Shown here in pieces: positions 43,990-55,091 of a stretch of DNA of 64,000 nucleotides (position 1 is its first letter; each line of letters begins with the position of its first letter). The stretch lies in contig JAVTLE010000011.1 of assembly GCA_033439295.1 (NCBI GenBank), positions 806,082 through 870,081 of the forward strand, read 5' to 3'. A program made the position numbers and the translations under genes. The DNA is from Deuterostichococcus epilithicus (taxonomy: Eukaryota; Chlorophyta; Trebouxiophyceae; Prasiolales; Stichococcaceae). The notes under the pieces are model-generated. The model was not told the origin of the DNA and did no database searches. It saw only the letters and a program-made list of their open reading frames with translations.

Positions 43990-44944
43990 TCAGCTCTTCT
44001 CCTTTGCCGGCTTTGCATGCTGCTGCCCATCCACCCCGTGCTTTGCCTGCAGCTCCCGCAGCTCAGCCTCCTCGTCCTTGAGGCTCTGCGTTGCAGTGGC
44101 GCGGCAGACGTTTGCACTCGGTTTGCATGCCACGGCAGCACACCAACTCAGCTGTGCGGCCCCTTAAAACGCAGCAGGTGAGGAGTGCAAGCCAAAGTCG
44201 ACACCGCCGAACGACTGGATCTCAGGTTGTGGGCAGCGTAACGGCTGTGCAGGGGAAGAACTTCCCGGTCCAAGAGACAGCTGATTCCCCGCGACCTCAC
44301 CTTCTTCTTGTTCATGCGCGCCGGGTTGTAATACAGCAGTATGAGGTAGCGGTTAGCCACATTGAAGCCCTTCAGATGCTCCACTGCTGTCTTTGCGTCA
44401 TAAATGTCCTAGTGCACATGAGCAGGAAAGGCCCTGTCAAGAGGGCGCCGGTCGCGAGCGGCACTCAGGGCAGCAGTGTGAGCCTCACTGGCAGTACTGT
44501 TTCCCTGTTCTTTAGGGGTTGATGGCCGCCGCGCAATCATAAAAGCACAAGCATGCTCACCTCATAGACGACAAAAGCAGTTCCCCGCGTCTCCTTGGAA
44601 TCACCTATCCTGATCTGCCTGATGGCGCCATACTTGCCGAAGATGTCATACATCTCCTCGGGCGTGATGTTGAACGGCAGGTTCCGCACATACACCACCC
44701 TGCAGCACAGGCGCAGAAGTTCGGGTGACGCCATCACTGCGTCCATCACCGCGTCGTCTTGCTGGTGCAAAACTCGCTGGCGCATGAGACGAAAATGGAA
44801 CTGTAGGTGCTCCTTCTCCAAAAGGAGGGAGGGCGCAGTCATGTTGACGTGTTGCCGTCAGCAACTTGCGGCGACGGCAAGACGTGCTGCTTACCTGTTG
44901 ACCTCTGGCGGCAGCCTGACCGTTCTGTTTGCCAGAGCAGCCAT
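43990..44944 (-). CDS. SF3B6: Splicing factor 3B subunit 6 (p14, SF3B14)
   Basis: SF3B6 is the RRM protein of the U2 snRNP SF3b complex that lies near the branch-point adenosine and binds SF3B1. Four exons (44895-44944, 44561-44699, 44301-44408, 43990-44085) join in phase to 130 residues, close to the usual 125. Exon 1 gives [16 protein letters not shown]. Exon 2 carries RNP2 VVYVRNLPF then [19 protein letters not shown] and RNP1-like RGTAFVVYE. Exon 3 gives [19 protein letters not shown]. Exon 4 ends with a charged helix, [14 protein letters not shown], and a Lys-rich tail. All borders are GT-AG. Divergent from dymeclin, 738 bp between starts. Confidence 0.97.
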
Positions 44945-45682
44945 GCTGGCGCGTTAAAGCTCCCTCAGTAGGCCCACCGCAGCTGCTGCGCCTGTTCGCT
45001 CTTTGCTCGTGCAAGAGTCGGAGCAAACGCTTTAAGGCGCTTGTAGGTTGGTGGGCCCAGTCAAACTCCCAGCCGCGTTTCAAAGACCACAGAGCTGCTG
45101 CAAGCACACTGTCTCGCCTCGAAGGGGTGCACAGGTGCAGGCAGTCAATCAACTCTGGAGCTGAGCGTGGGGCAGGGGCGCGTTTGGCTCGCAGTGATTC
45201 AGGAACAGATCGAGCGTAAGAACAGTAGAGTGCAGAGGTCGTGCACCGAGACTGGCACGAGCAACTACAAAAGTGGCCAAAACCAAGTCGAGTGCGGTTC
45301 GCTTCGCTCCCTTGCAAATTTTGCTAGTGTGAAATTCTCTGAACTCGCACACACCCAGTCCTCACTGTATGCGCTCTAGGCGATCAGTCTCGTGCATCCT
45401 TACACGTGCGACGTTGTCGACTGCTTTGACAAGGCGCTGCTCCAACAACGTACAAGTCACGTGCACCAGACGTTTTGAACTGTCAAAAGCTGGGCGACGT
45501 GCTGTGGCAGCTGACTCAAGAGAGGAGTCAACATCGGCGAGTCCGCGTCTTACCAGACTTTTGGCGAATGGACTGACCCTCACGATGTCATGTTGCCAGG
45601 CCAGTTGATCTAGCAGGCACAGACCCAGCGATGGGCGAGTTCCAGGCCAGTGTGCCCTAGTACACTGCATTAGATTGCAACT
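44945..45682. promoter_or_regulatory. Divergent upstream region, SF3B6 / dymeclin
   Basis: 738 bp between divergent start codons. Frames inside it, such as 45362-45721 on the minus strand, have no recognisable similarity. Confidence 0.45.
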
Positions 45683-48600
45683 ATGGGCAACAGCGGCTCT
45701 CAGTTCGCTGCCGGAGAGCATCAGGAGTTGCTCGACCGCTTCAGCAGTGCAGAGAGCGTCGCGGTCGGGGACCCCTTCTGGCGCGCGCTGCTCACCTTTG
45801 CGACGCCGCTCACCAAGTTCGACCCCGTCCTCCTGCAGCAGTCCCTGTCGGACAGCCTCGACCAGCTAGGTGCGGTGCACGCCTGCGCTGACCGTCCGCC
45901 ATGCCGCCGGCAAGGCCCGCCATTGCAACAGGCGACACTTCGTCCACAGCACTGCGAACGACATGTGACGGTTACAGAAGTGGCTCGTTTCCTCGCAGCG
46001 GCCAACAACGGGCACACGCTGCACTTCCAGAAGCTGCTGGTGCATGTGCTGCGCCTCGTCAAAGGCGTCGGCAAGGCGCAGCAGCGAGCGCCGCAGGCAA
46101 GGGGCTTCAATCATATCTATAATCAACTGAAGCGTACCTCAGTAGCACCGCTGCAAGGACTTCATATGGTGTGGTACACCGCACACGCCCTTGCAGGCGC
46201 AGGCGGCTCCAGGGCTGAGTGTTCTGTGCACCCGTCCTGCGCAGGCGACCAATGCGCTGCTGTTCACTCGCATGGTGGTGGCGCACCTTACGGAGCGTCT
46301 CGGCGCAGACGAGCTGCAGAATTTCGCAGAGGCGCCGGCCGGCTTCATGCTGGAGGCCGCGAATGGCGAGCACGCCTTGGGTGGGGGTTGTGCATGCCAG
46401 CCTGGCAGCACTCAATGTGGCAAACCGAAACGATAGAACCTGATTCAGCTGCAATCGCATGCACGATTGCGGTTTCCAAATCGAGAACATGAAGCATGGC
46501 TCGCGCAGATGAGGAGCCCTTGCTGCAGCAGTTTGTGGCGGCGCTGTTGACGGCGCTCACATCATATGAGCTCAGGTGATGCAGCCTCATCAGTACCTGC
46601 ATTTGCCATGACACCTTGCATGTCTCCGTTTGGGCTGTCAGTGATTCGCATCTCCCGAGTCAATCAGAAGAACGTCTTTGCTGACAAACTCCGTTGGTCT
46701 GCGCAGTCCGACGATGTACCTGTTCCACCTCGAGCTGCGCAACCTGCTCATTGTCCTGTGCTCGACACAGCTGTACACGCCGCATACGACAGCCTACCCA
46801 GGCGCAGTGAGAGCCTTGCCATGCCATAGCGAATGCCTTCGTCACATGTAAATCCAACTGTTTCTCCTGTCCGCATCCTACCATGGAGTGCTCATCATGA
46901 CTGCCAGCTCATCACCCCTGTCAAGATGGCGCCTCGTCCCTCCCATGCACCGTGGCGCATGCCGTGCTGACAGTGCCCCGCCCGCACCGTGCAGCACCCT
47001 TTCGCTGAGGCGCTCATGCAGCAGGCGGCCGGGGCGCCCGCCGTGGTGCGGTGCCTGCTGCGGCACTACTGCGAGCGGCCGCCGCTGCCAGCGCGGGCGC
47101 CGCTTTTTCAGCCGCTGCCGCCGGACGAGGCGGGCGGCGGCAGCACCGTCATCCGCTTCGTGCGCTCGGCCGCAGGCGCGTCCTTCCTAATCAGTCCCGC
47201 CGATCACTGCTTGCTGGGCCTTGGCCCCCGCCCTGCAGTTCTGACGGCATGAAATCCCGGCTCGTGATGCAGTTGGTCGCCCGTCTGTCACATGCACGCT
47301 GCCTCCTGCTCGTGCACACAGGCCATTGCTTTGCAGTCTTTGTCATTTGCTCGTCATCTGCTCTCCTGGCACCTTCACTCTCCGGCGTCCCCAATGGTGG
47401 CCCTCCCAACTGACGATGCGTGGCCTCCGCTTCGCAGCCTCGGTGCTGTGGCTGCCTTACACAGCCTACACGCTGCTGGTGCGGTCGAGTGCGGCCAGCA
47501 GCAGCCCGCTGGCGGACACCGGCGAGGTGCTGCTGCTGATGCTCGCGTGCCACGCGCCGGCGCAGGGGCTGCTGCCGCCCAACCCCTTCCGCCAGGCGCT
47601 GCAGCGGCTGCAGGTATGCCCCCCCTTCAGGTGCATTTTTGGCGTGTATGCAAGCCCTGGTCGGCAGCCAGTTGTCGCGAGAGTGCCCTGCAACGACGTG
47701 CACGAGGGGTGCTCATGCGCACGGCCGCTTTCGTCGCCAACCTCTACAGGACGAGGTCACGGAGTCAGCACCCCTGGTCGAAGGTGGGCCTGCACATGAG
47801 TTTGTGACAGACTGCGCCTGCCTGAACCCCCACGTGCGACCGCAGGATGCGGACGATCGGGGAACGGATGCGGAGTCGGGGCTGGGGGCGGCGTCTTCAG
47901 CAGAGGCCACAGTCTCCTTCTCGGGCGTCTACGACGCGCTGGGCCGCCGCCTGGTCAACGAGCGCTCGGTGCTGCTGCTGTACCTGCTGCTGCACGGCTG
48001 CCAGACCTTCCAGGTGCGCTGCTCCATGCTCTGCCTGGGCTGGATAGCCTAATCAGAAAGCCCCCCGTCGCGGACCCTGCCGTCTCCCATGTCGACGTGT
48101 GCGCCTGAGCATGCCCCCGGTCTTGCATAGCTGCAGCTGAATACATGAGGTAATTATGCAAGCGCAGATAAGCATTGCAACAGCCGGCTGTGTCTGCCTG
48201 TGATCTGCGGCAGGATGCATGCAGCTCTGTCCGCAGCAGACAAGGTGGAGGGCAGCAGCTCCTCCGTCAAAGACTCTGCAGCGAAGCCGCACGAACCATA
48301 CATTACAGTCGGAACGAGGTGCTGCTGCAGTGACCCTGGCCTGCCGTTGGACTTGCTGCGCTGCAGGAGAGTGCAGCGGCACGTAAGATTATAGCCAGCC
48401 ATGCAAATGGCCCATCAGTGGGGTCCCGTGTTCTTGAAGCGCTGTCTTTGTCGGCGCAGGAGTATGCGCTGGTGCGGAGCGACCTGGACACGCTGCTGCT
48501 GCCGCTGCTGCAGATGCTGTACGCCAGCGACCTCCGCACGCCCAGCCAGATGTACATGCTGCTCATCATCGTGCTGCTGCTCAGCCAGGACGCCGCCTTC

Positions 48601-51600
48601 GCCGCCAATGTGCACAGGTGCGTGCCGGCATCGCCGGCGCCGCTGAGCTGTGGGTGCGGCTGTGCCCACTGCAGAAGCTGTCGCGTGATGCCATTTGAGA
48701 CCTCTGCTGCAAGGGAACCACTTGGCTGAGAGGCACGCCCGCCGATGTGCTGGAACCCAACCCACCCATCTGACTCGAAAGTTGGCATCAGGAATCTCAT
48801 CAGCAGACTCAACCGTGCACACAGGATTGCCGTCGGCAGGGTGCCGTGGTACAGGGAGCGCGTGGTGATGAAGACGACGCTGGGCAGCCTGCTGACGGTG
48901 GTGCTACTGCGCACAGCGCACTACAATCTCGCCAAGCTGCGGGTGCGCCGCAGTCATTGCGTAACTCAGCAGCCCCTGACCTCTGCGTTGCCGGGTCGAA
49001 CTTGCGCCGGCAGGCAGGCGGCAGCCAGGCACACGAGACGGTGCTCCTCTGCGTCTCGGCACAGCTGCTGTGTGCCATGTGGCCTCGCGCCAGCGGCTCC
49101 GGGTGCTTTCCGGTCCTGCATGTCGCTGCTTCTGCACGGCGCCATATAGTGTCTCTTGGCGTCCCGTCCGGCAACCCTGCGGCGAGCCGCAGCACGCCTG
49201 GTTGGTGACTGCAGGCCAGCAGTCCCCGCGGGGTGTTAGGCAATCGCAAACTTGCCCTCTTACACTGCGCTGCCCAGGATGTATGCCTTCACAGCTATGA
49301 GATGTATCCCGATGAACCAACTCGGTAATGGTTTGAGATCGTCTCTGCATTGTCGTGCAGGATGTGTATCTGCAGACCAACACGCTAGCGGCACTGACAA
49401 ACCTCGCGCCGCACATGGCGGGGCTAACATCGCATGCGGCGCAGCGCCTTGTGTCACTCTTCGACATGGTCGCCCGCAAGCATCAAAAGCTTGCCCAGTA
49501 CGACAGCCCCGTCACAGCGGAGTTTGCCGCCGCTCCAAATGGTGCGCGGAATTGAAACCCTCATCTGACGCGCCTCCTTGCCGCCCCTTGATGTGCAGTG
49601 GGACTGCACTAATCATCATTGTGGCTGTTCTCGCCTCAATCCTACGGTAGTGTTACTGAGACACAGACCAACCAGCGGTTGCCAAGGTTGGCCGCCGGCG
49701 TTGCAGCAGGAGGATGCACAGGACTCATGATGCAATAGGGCAATTTGTGTGCCCGCAGGCGTGGAGGCGGCGCCGGAGTTGCAAACACGAGTCGCAAGTG
49801 TTGACAAACAAAATGTGTGACAAAGATGACACTTGAAAGCAATCGACTTGAATGCAGTCGCCAATCGTACTGCAGGCGTGGAGGCGGCGCCGCCGGAGTC
49901 GCAGGTGTTTGCGGACTTTGTGCGCATCATCCTGGAGGTCATCAACTGCATCCTCACCAGCAGCCTGGCAGCCAATCCGCAGCTGGCACGTCTCTGGCCC
50001 CCTCCCCCCTCCTGGATATGCCTGCCTGTGGGGCTCAGACATCTTGAACCAGCAGCGTAGGGTTGGAACGAAACATGGGAGCTGCCATCAGGCATGTTCC
50101 GAGCCCTGGCACACAGCAGTGCTCGTAGCTGTGCACAGCGCGGTCGAGTTTGAAAGCGCCGCATCCAGGCAGGAGGTGCTGTTGAGCGTCGGCCGAGTCC
50201 GGCACCCGAGCGCCACTGGGAGCTGTGGCGCGCACACAGGGCGTGGACTGTGATCATGCTCAACATGCTCTTCGGGCACGGGCGGTCGCTGATGCGCTTG
50301 TGCCGTCATGGGCGCAGGTGTATGCGCTGCTGCACCGGCAGGAGGTGTTTGCGCCCTTCCGCGCTCAGCCGCGCTACGCGGACCTCATGGAAAACATCTT
50401 CCTGGTGCTGGACCACTTCAATGCCAAGGCGCGCGGGCTTGCTCCTGCTCGACACGACACTGATCCTGACAGTTCTCGTCCGACTAGTCCAGTGGTCTCG
50501 TGAGAGGAGAGGCTCATGGAGAACACGTAGCCGGCATTGATGCGACGACTCCCACACCAAGGCGCGTTTCCCGTTCAACCATCTGCTGTGCAGCGATGGC
50601 TACTGTTGTCCTGGAGGGAGCGCATGCCGGCGCCTGTGCACCGCCGGCGCCCTCTCGCAGACCTGCTGGAGCAGGCAGCGCCTCAGGGCTGCTGTGCCTT
50701 CGCCTGGGTGGCATGCTCTCGGTGGGTGCCCTGCGGGGTCCCTGGCAGCGGCTGGCGAAGTCGATGTCAGAACGAAACCGTTGTGTTGTCATTGCCGACT
50801 GGACCTTGCCGCAGGTGGAGGAGGCGCGGCAGGACCCCGGCTTCGAGTGGAGCGTGGAGTCCGTGCTGCATGTCATCAGTGCAACCGTCAACCAGGTCCG
50901 CTGGTCGGAGCGCCTGCGCCAGTTCCAGGACCTCAGGCGAGTTTTGCCGCCGTTCTCCTTCCGGCTGCCGTGTCCCTCAATTCTGCCGGCACCCCTGCCT
51001 CCTGTTCCTTCTGCCTGCGCCTCTGCGCCTGTGGGTGCCTCTGCTCTTTCATGCCATGGGCCACTGCTACTGTGCGCTCGATGGGCGCTGGGCGCAGAGC
51101 AAACTGCCGTGTCCGCGTCCAGCTGCTGCCCCTGCACGGTGGCGTGTCGAGTGTGCACCTTGCACCCGGTGCCATGGTCACCACATGACAACACTGCTAC
51201 TCAAGACACCGTGAACGCATGCGGCGGTGCCCTGAGCTTGTTGTGCTGCTTGTGCTAGCGCACCAAGCGTGCTCTATCCTTCTGCAGATTCACGTACGAG
51301 GAGGAGCAGGACGCAGAGGCCTTCTTCGTGCCCCTCGGTGCGAGCACGCGTCCTCACACTGCAATGCCAGCTGTGGCAGCGTCGCAGGCCACATGGTGGT
51401 GCCGGTGGTGCCACGCACGTCCCTTGCCAGCCCAGCAAGCCGGTGGTGCAACCCTCCACAGGGCGTGCAGCACATGTGCATCAGCACGCACGGGCTCCAG
51501 GTTGACGACAGCGGATTTCTGTTTGCGCAGTGTGGTCGATGATCGTGGCGGACACAGCGCTGCCGTGGCGGCACGCCGCAATTGTGCTGTTCACGCCCGC

Positions 51601-51742
51601 GCCCGCATCGGAGCAGGGCCGGACGGAGTCCAGCTCCTCCATCTTCGACCCCCAGGAGCTGAAGAGCCTGGCGTCGCTCGAAGACACACCGACGGCGCGG
51701 CTGATGGAGGAGCGGGCGGCTGAACAGGCGCAGGCGGTTTGA
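45683..51742 (+). CDS. DYM: Dymeclin
   Basis: Dymeclin is a Golgi-associated peripheral protein needed for secretory traffic; loss in humans causes Dyggve-Melchior-Clausen disease. The N terminus [11 protein letters not shown] has the Gly2 and small residue expected for N-myristoylation, as in the family. Exons in order include [60 protein letters not shown] (near 46990), [53 protein letters not shown] with [106 protein letters not shown] and [15 protein letters not shown], ending [16 protein letters not shown] and a tail to 51742. The helical-repeat pattern covers the full family length. Two donors (after NPQL and after HFNAK) appear to be GC. Confidence 0.95.
49754..49810 (+). repeat. Decayed intronic copy of a dymeclin exon start
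   Basis: The 22 bases from 49755 are nearly identical to those from 49872 (acceptor gcag, then the exon start), offset 117 bp, followed by a weaker match with a small insertion. Both encode a GVEAAP-like start. Confidence 0.75.
50513..50566 (+). repeat. Decayed intronic copy of a dymeclin exon end
   Basis: Bases ctcatggagaacac (from 50513) and ccaaggcgcg (from 50557) repeat ctcatggaaaacat (50384) and ccaaggcgcg (50424) at offsets of 129 and 133 bp. The part between has drifted. The copied border includes the GC-type donor. Confidence 0.6.
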
Positions 51743-52109
51743 GGGGCGCCTGAGGGGCGGTTGCATAATAGCGCAGCGCATGAAAGTTCGGCGGGAGTGC
51801 GGGACCACGGCATGTGTGGACCTCAGGAGGTCAATGAACGGTCGCAAATTTAGCTGTGGTTCATGGCAGTGAACACAACGCAGCGGAAGCTGCGCGTTCA
51901 CACACTTGTTTGCACATTTGTAGCCAACTCAGGGACTCAGGAAGGAGCAGAGGATGGAGGAAGGACGACACCGAACAGGGACGACGATAAAATACACGAT
52001 AAGATCGCCGCTGGAGTTTGTGTTGGAGACTAAACTTGCCCTCCTGCTCACGCCGTTGCCGCCAGCTTTAGCTTTTCTTTTGCCTCCCATCACAGTCTCA
52101 CCTGCAGCC
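51743..52109 (+). promoter_or_regulatory. PsbTn upstream region with two GATAA motifs
   Basis: Between dymeclin and PsbTn. GATAA occurs at 51986-51990 and 51998-52002, twelve bases apart and about 110 bp before the PsbTn start. In plants GATAA (I-box) motifs are common in light-regulated photosynthesis promoters; use here is inference. Confidence 0.4.
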
Positions 52110-53239
52110 ATGGCCGTCTCGCTCGTCAGCAGCCCCGTCGTGGTGCGCTCGTCGGTGGCCCGGCGTCAGCAGACTCGCCGCACGGTGTGCGCGGCAGCCC
52201 CCCAGAAGGTGAGGAGGGCGCGAGGCCGGGAAAGGCACGGAGGCGTCCAGTTTAGGGCTCGCTTCAGCAATCGTGCTGGAGGGTTTGGGCAAGGTGGACA
52301 CCAGATCGGTGCACCCATAAGTGCAGCAGTACCACAGCTGTGGACGCTGCAGGGCAGTGATTGCATCGCAATTCAGTGCAGCCGCTAGCCAGGCCGCTGG
52401 TGGGGGTCCTGTTGCCGGGGCCCACGGTGGCTTTGACAGGAGATGGGACAGCACTGAGGACAGCACTGCAGCCGCACTGACGTGCCGTGCGCGCATGTCG
52501 ACGCTCGGCAGCCTGCCAGCTTTCCATGGAACTGCGCTCGTCGCTGTAGCAGCATGCCGGCGGCAGCTAGCGCATGCACGGTCCCTCGGCGCGTTGGAAA
52601 CTGCGGGCGCTGCTCCGTATCTGGCCGGCATTAGAGATGTTCTCTTGCTTCAGGTGCCCTGAAGTAGCACGCCTCCGCTATGCCGGATGCTCTGTCTGGT
52701 GTTCTGCCACCTGACACCTTTCACTGCTGCCGCCGCAGGAGGCCCGCCGCAACCCGGTGCAGGTGGCCATTGCTGGCTTCGCGGCCGCGGCCATCATTGC
52801 CGTGCAGGTGCCGATGGCCGAGGCCAAGGACGTGAAGGAGGTCGTGTGCGGTGCGTCTCTAGATTTACACCCTAGCGCTTGCCTGAGATGGTGCCGCAGG
52901 CTGCGCGTCAGGAACGCCGCAACATCTGTTGCTCTTGTGGCAGTCAGTATACAACACTCCAGGTTGCCGTGGATCGGCACCCTACCCGACGCTGAGCCTG
53001 CTCTAATTTCGTGCCCTGCAGCCAGCAACCCCACCTCCAAGATCTGCCTGAAGGTGAGCCGCCCATGCCCTCTGCAGATGTATCGTGCAGGACCCTGCAT
53101 GTTGGGTCACATTGACACTGCCAGACAGCATTTAGCATGGTGTCGTTTTTTCCGGCTCATTCGACGTGAAGCATGACTTGTTCTGACTTGATTTGAGACT
53201 TGAGACTCTCCATGCATGCAGGACTCTGCCAAGAAGTAG
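52110..53239 (+). CDS. psbTn: Photosystem II 5 kDa protein PsbTn (nuclear-encoded)
   Basis: PsbTn is a very small lumenal photosystem II subunit. Four exons (52110-52208, 52739-52850, 53022-53053, 53222-53239) join in phase to 86 residues. Exon 1 is a basic, Ser/Val/Arg-rich plastid transit peptide, MAVSLVSSPVVVRSSVARRQ. Exon 2 continues with a hydrophobic thylakoid-transfer segment, VAIAGFAAAAIIAVQVPMAE; cleavage is likely after the Ala-containing end of this segment. The mature part is about 25 residues: AKDVKEVVC, then ASNPTSKICLKDSAKK, with the two Cys that in plants form a disulfide (compare the plant VCxxxPTAKIC). The last exon is only 18 nt. A TGTAA lies at 53394-53398, about 155 bp past the stop. 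This gene shows the host is photosynthetic or recently was. Confidence 0.88.
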
Positions 53240-53564
53240 AGCGGTCCTGAGCGGGAGAACTGCATCCGTCTGCAACTTGTAGGAGAAGACAACTGCTTCG
53301 CGCAATGTTGGAGTGCCTCATTCGCATTGTCTCAGACACGTTTTTGCACTGGACATTTGAATGATTGAAAGCTGTAGGGAGCACCGCGGCTCTTGTAAAC
53401 GAGCGATATCACCAACTTTGTCATGTTCTTGTGCAATGTCGTCTCCTCGACAGCGGCGTCAGAGCTGCGTACACACGTTCTATCCTCCACGCCTACAGCA
53501 GGTCGCGAAAATCAGCTGCGAGAACACCCAATACGATAGGTAGCAACTCTCCAGATCCAGCGGT
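53240..53564. other. Convergent spacer, PsbTn / H2B
   Basis: Holds the PsbTn 3' UTR with TGTAA at 53394-53398 and ends at the H2B stem-loop. Nothing else seen. Confidence 0.5.
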
Positions 53565-53580
53565 GGTGTTTAGAAACACC
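53565..53580 (-). terminator. Histone-type 3' stem-loop of the H2B gene
   Basis: On the minus strand the sequence is GGTGTT-TCTA-AACACC: a perfect 6-bp stem with a 4-base loop, starting 20 bases after the H2B stop and followed by ACC. Size, place and flank match the stem-loop that ends replication-dependent histone mRNAs in animals and volvocine algae. Confidence 0.75.
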
Positions 53581-53600
53581 AGGTGTGATTTTTGGGACTT

Positions 53601-54720
53601 TCAGGTGGAAGTGAACTTGGTCACGGCCTTCGTGCCCTCGGACACGGCGTGCTTGGCCAGTTCGCCGGGCAGGATGAGGCGTACAGCGGTCTGTGCGTCA
53701 GCAAGAGCAGGCGGCGTCAGCCGCGTATATTCAGTATGCAAGTAGGGCACTGACAAAGCGCAACTTGGCGTAATTTACACAGATGAAGGGAGCAGATGCG
53801 GCACTCAGGCGCTGATGCAACAGTGCCCCAACAAATGGAGCACAGATGAGCACCCCACCTGGATCTCGCGCGACGTGACAGTCGGCTTCTTGTTGTACCT
53901 CGCAAGGGACGCCGTCTCGCTGCCCATCTTCTCGAAAATGTCGTTGATGAAGGAGTTCATGATGGACATGGCCTTCGAGGAGATACCCGTGTCCTGTACA
54001 GTGCACCGCTCAGCGAGTCAGCAGGGACAGCCAGGTTGCTTGCATTGGTGACCCAGGGAGCATTCCCAGGCGCAGCTCGGAATGCAGTACGCTGCCGACG
54101 CACGCGCTTGTGTGTTGAGGATGTGGCTTTGCAATGTGAGTTTGAGACAGCCGGCCGAACAGCAGGATGCCACTCGGGGGGTTGACAAAGCGCACCGGAT
54201 GGACCTGCTTCAGGACCTTGTAGATGTAGATCTTGTACGTCTGCACGCGGCACGAAAGGACAGTACAGTCATGTCGACAAACAACTGTAGTGAGCACTTG
54301 ATGGCCGCGCAGCTTCTCGAGTGTGGGAGGAAAAGTAACAACAGCTGGGGGGGATTGCTCGTTCAAATTCTCGAAGGCCGCCGCATCAATTGCATACACG
54401 CGCGATTGACACAATGGCAGACCTTGCCAAACGCTTCAAGCACTCCGTGCGTGCAGGACGCCCGGGACGGAGGGCGGGGGCGAAATGCAAACCGACGTAG
54501 AGCAAGGATGTGACACAAAGTGGGCACGCACCTCGGCCTTTGTCTTCTTCTTCTTGCGCGCAGCTCCTCCGAGTTTCTTCTTGGCCGGAGCCTTCTCTGC
54601 CTGCAGTCGTCAGCATGAGAAAAGTCAGACGCTGCAGACGGAACTTTGCCATCCCGACTCTCATCTGACAGCGTCGCATGCCCGGCAAGCACAGCCAGCG
54701 CAGCTTGCCTTGGGCGGCAT
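53601..54720 (-). CDS. Histone H2B
   Basis: H2B is a core nucleosome histone. Five exons join in phase: 54709-54720, 54532-54600, 54196-54240, 53859-53993 and 53601-53690, giving 116 residues. The first coding exon is just 12 nt (MPPK) and its donor is GC (gcaagc). Then come the Lys-rich tail ([19 protein letters not shown]), [15 protein letters not shown] (alpha-1), [35 protein letters not shown] and [19 protein letters not shown], ending [10 protein letters not shown]. The C-terminal Lys of AVTK is the usual ubiquitination site. Four introns in so short a histone gene is unusual, more so because a histone 3' stem-loop follows. Divergent from uS5m. Confidence 0.97.
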
Positions 54721-55091
54721 TGTGGCAGCTGTGCGACACCGAGCTGTGTTCGGCGGGTCGTGGGTGCTGTGTCTGCGGGGGGTGCGGAAACAAAACGCGC
54801 AACTGGAGGGCTGGCGCCGTTCAAATTGCGCCTGCTAGAACCCTAGACGCGCGGGACTTAACGCACGCAGCACGGGAACCCAGCGGCAGCGTCGATGCCC
54901 CGCGCACAAGGCCAAACTCAACCCCATCCAAAATCGGTCCAGTATTGTTTTCAATATCGCTCCTGCTGCAAATCTAGATCGGGCGGCCGGCTGAGCATTG
55001 ATAGATGTTTTGGCCTTGGTTTTGGTCCTCTACATCGGCGTGCAGTCGCTCCTTCATCAGCCAAAACTCGTAGCCAACACTGATCGTCAAT
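54721..55091. promoter_or_regulatory. Divergent promoter region, H2B / uS5m
   Basis: 370 bp between divergent start codons. No clear TATA or histone octamer motif was found by eye. Confidence 0.45.

Noticed and set aside
45362-45721. 119-codon minus-strand frame across the dymeclin start
   Set aside because: Overlaps dymeclin's first exon antisense and has no recognisable similarity.
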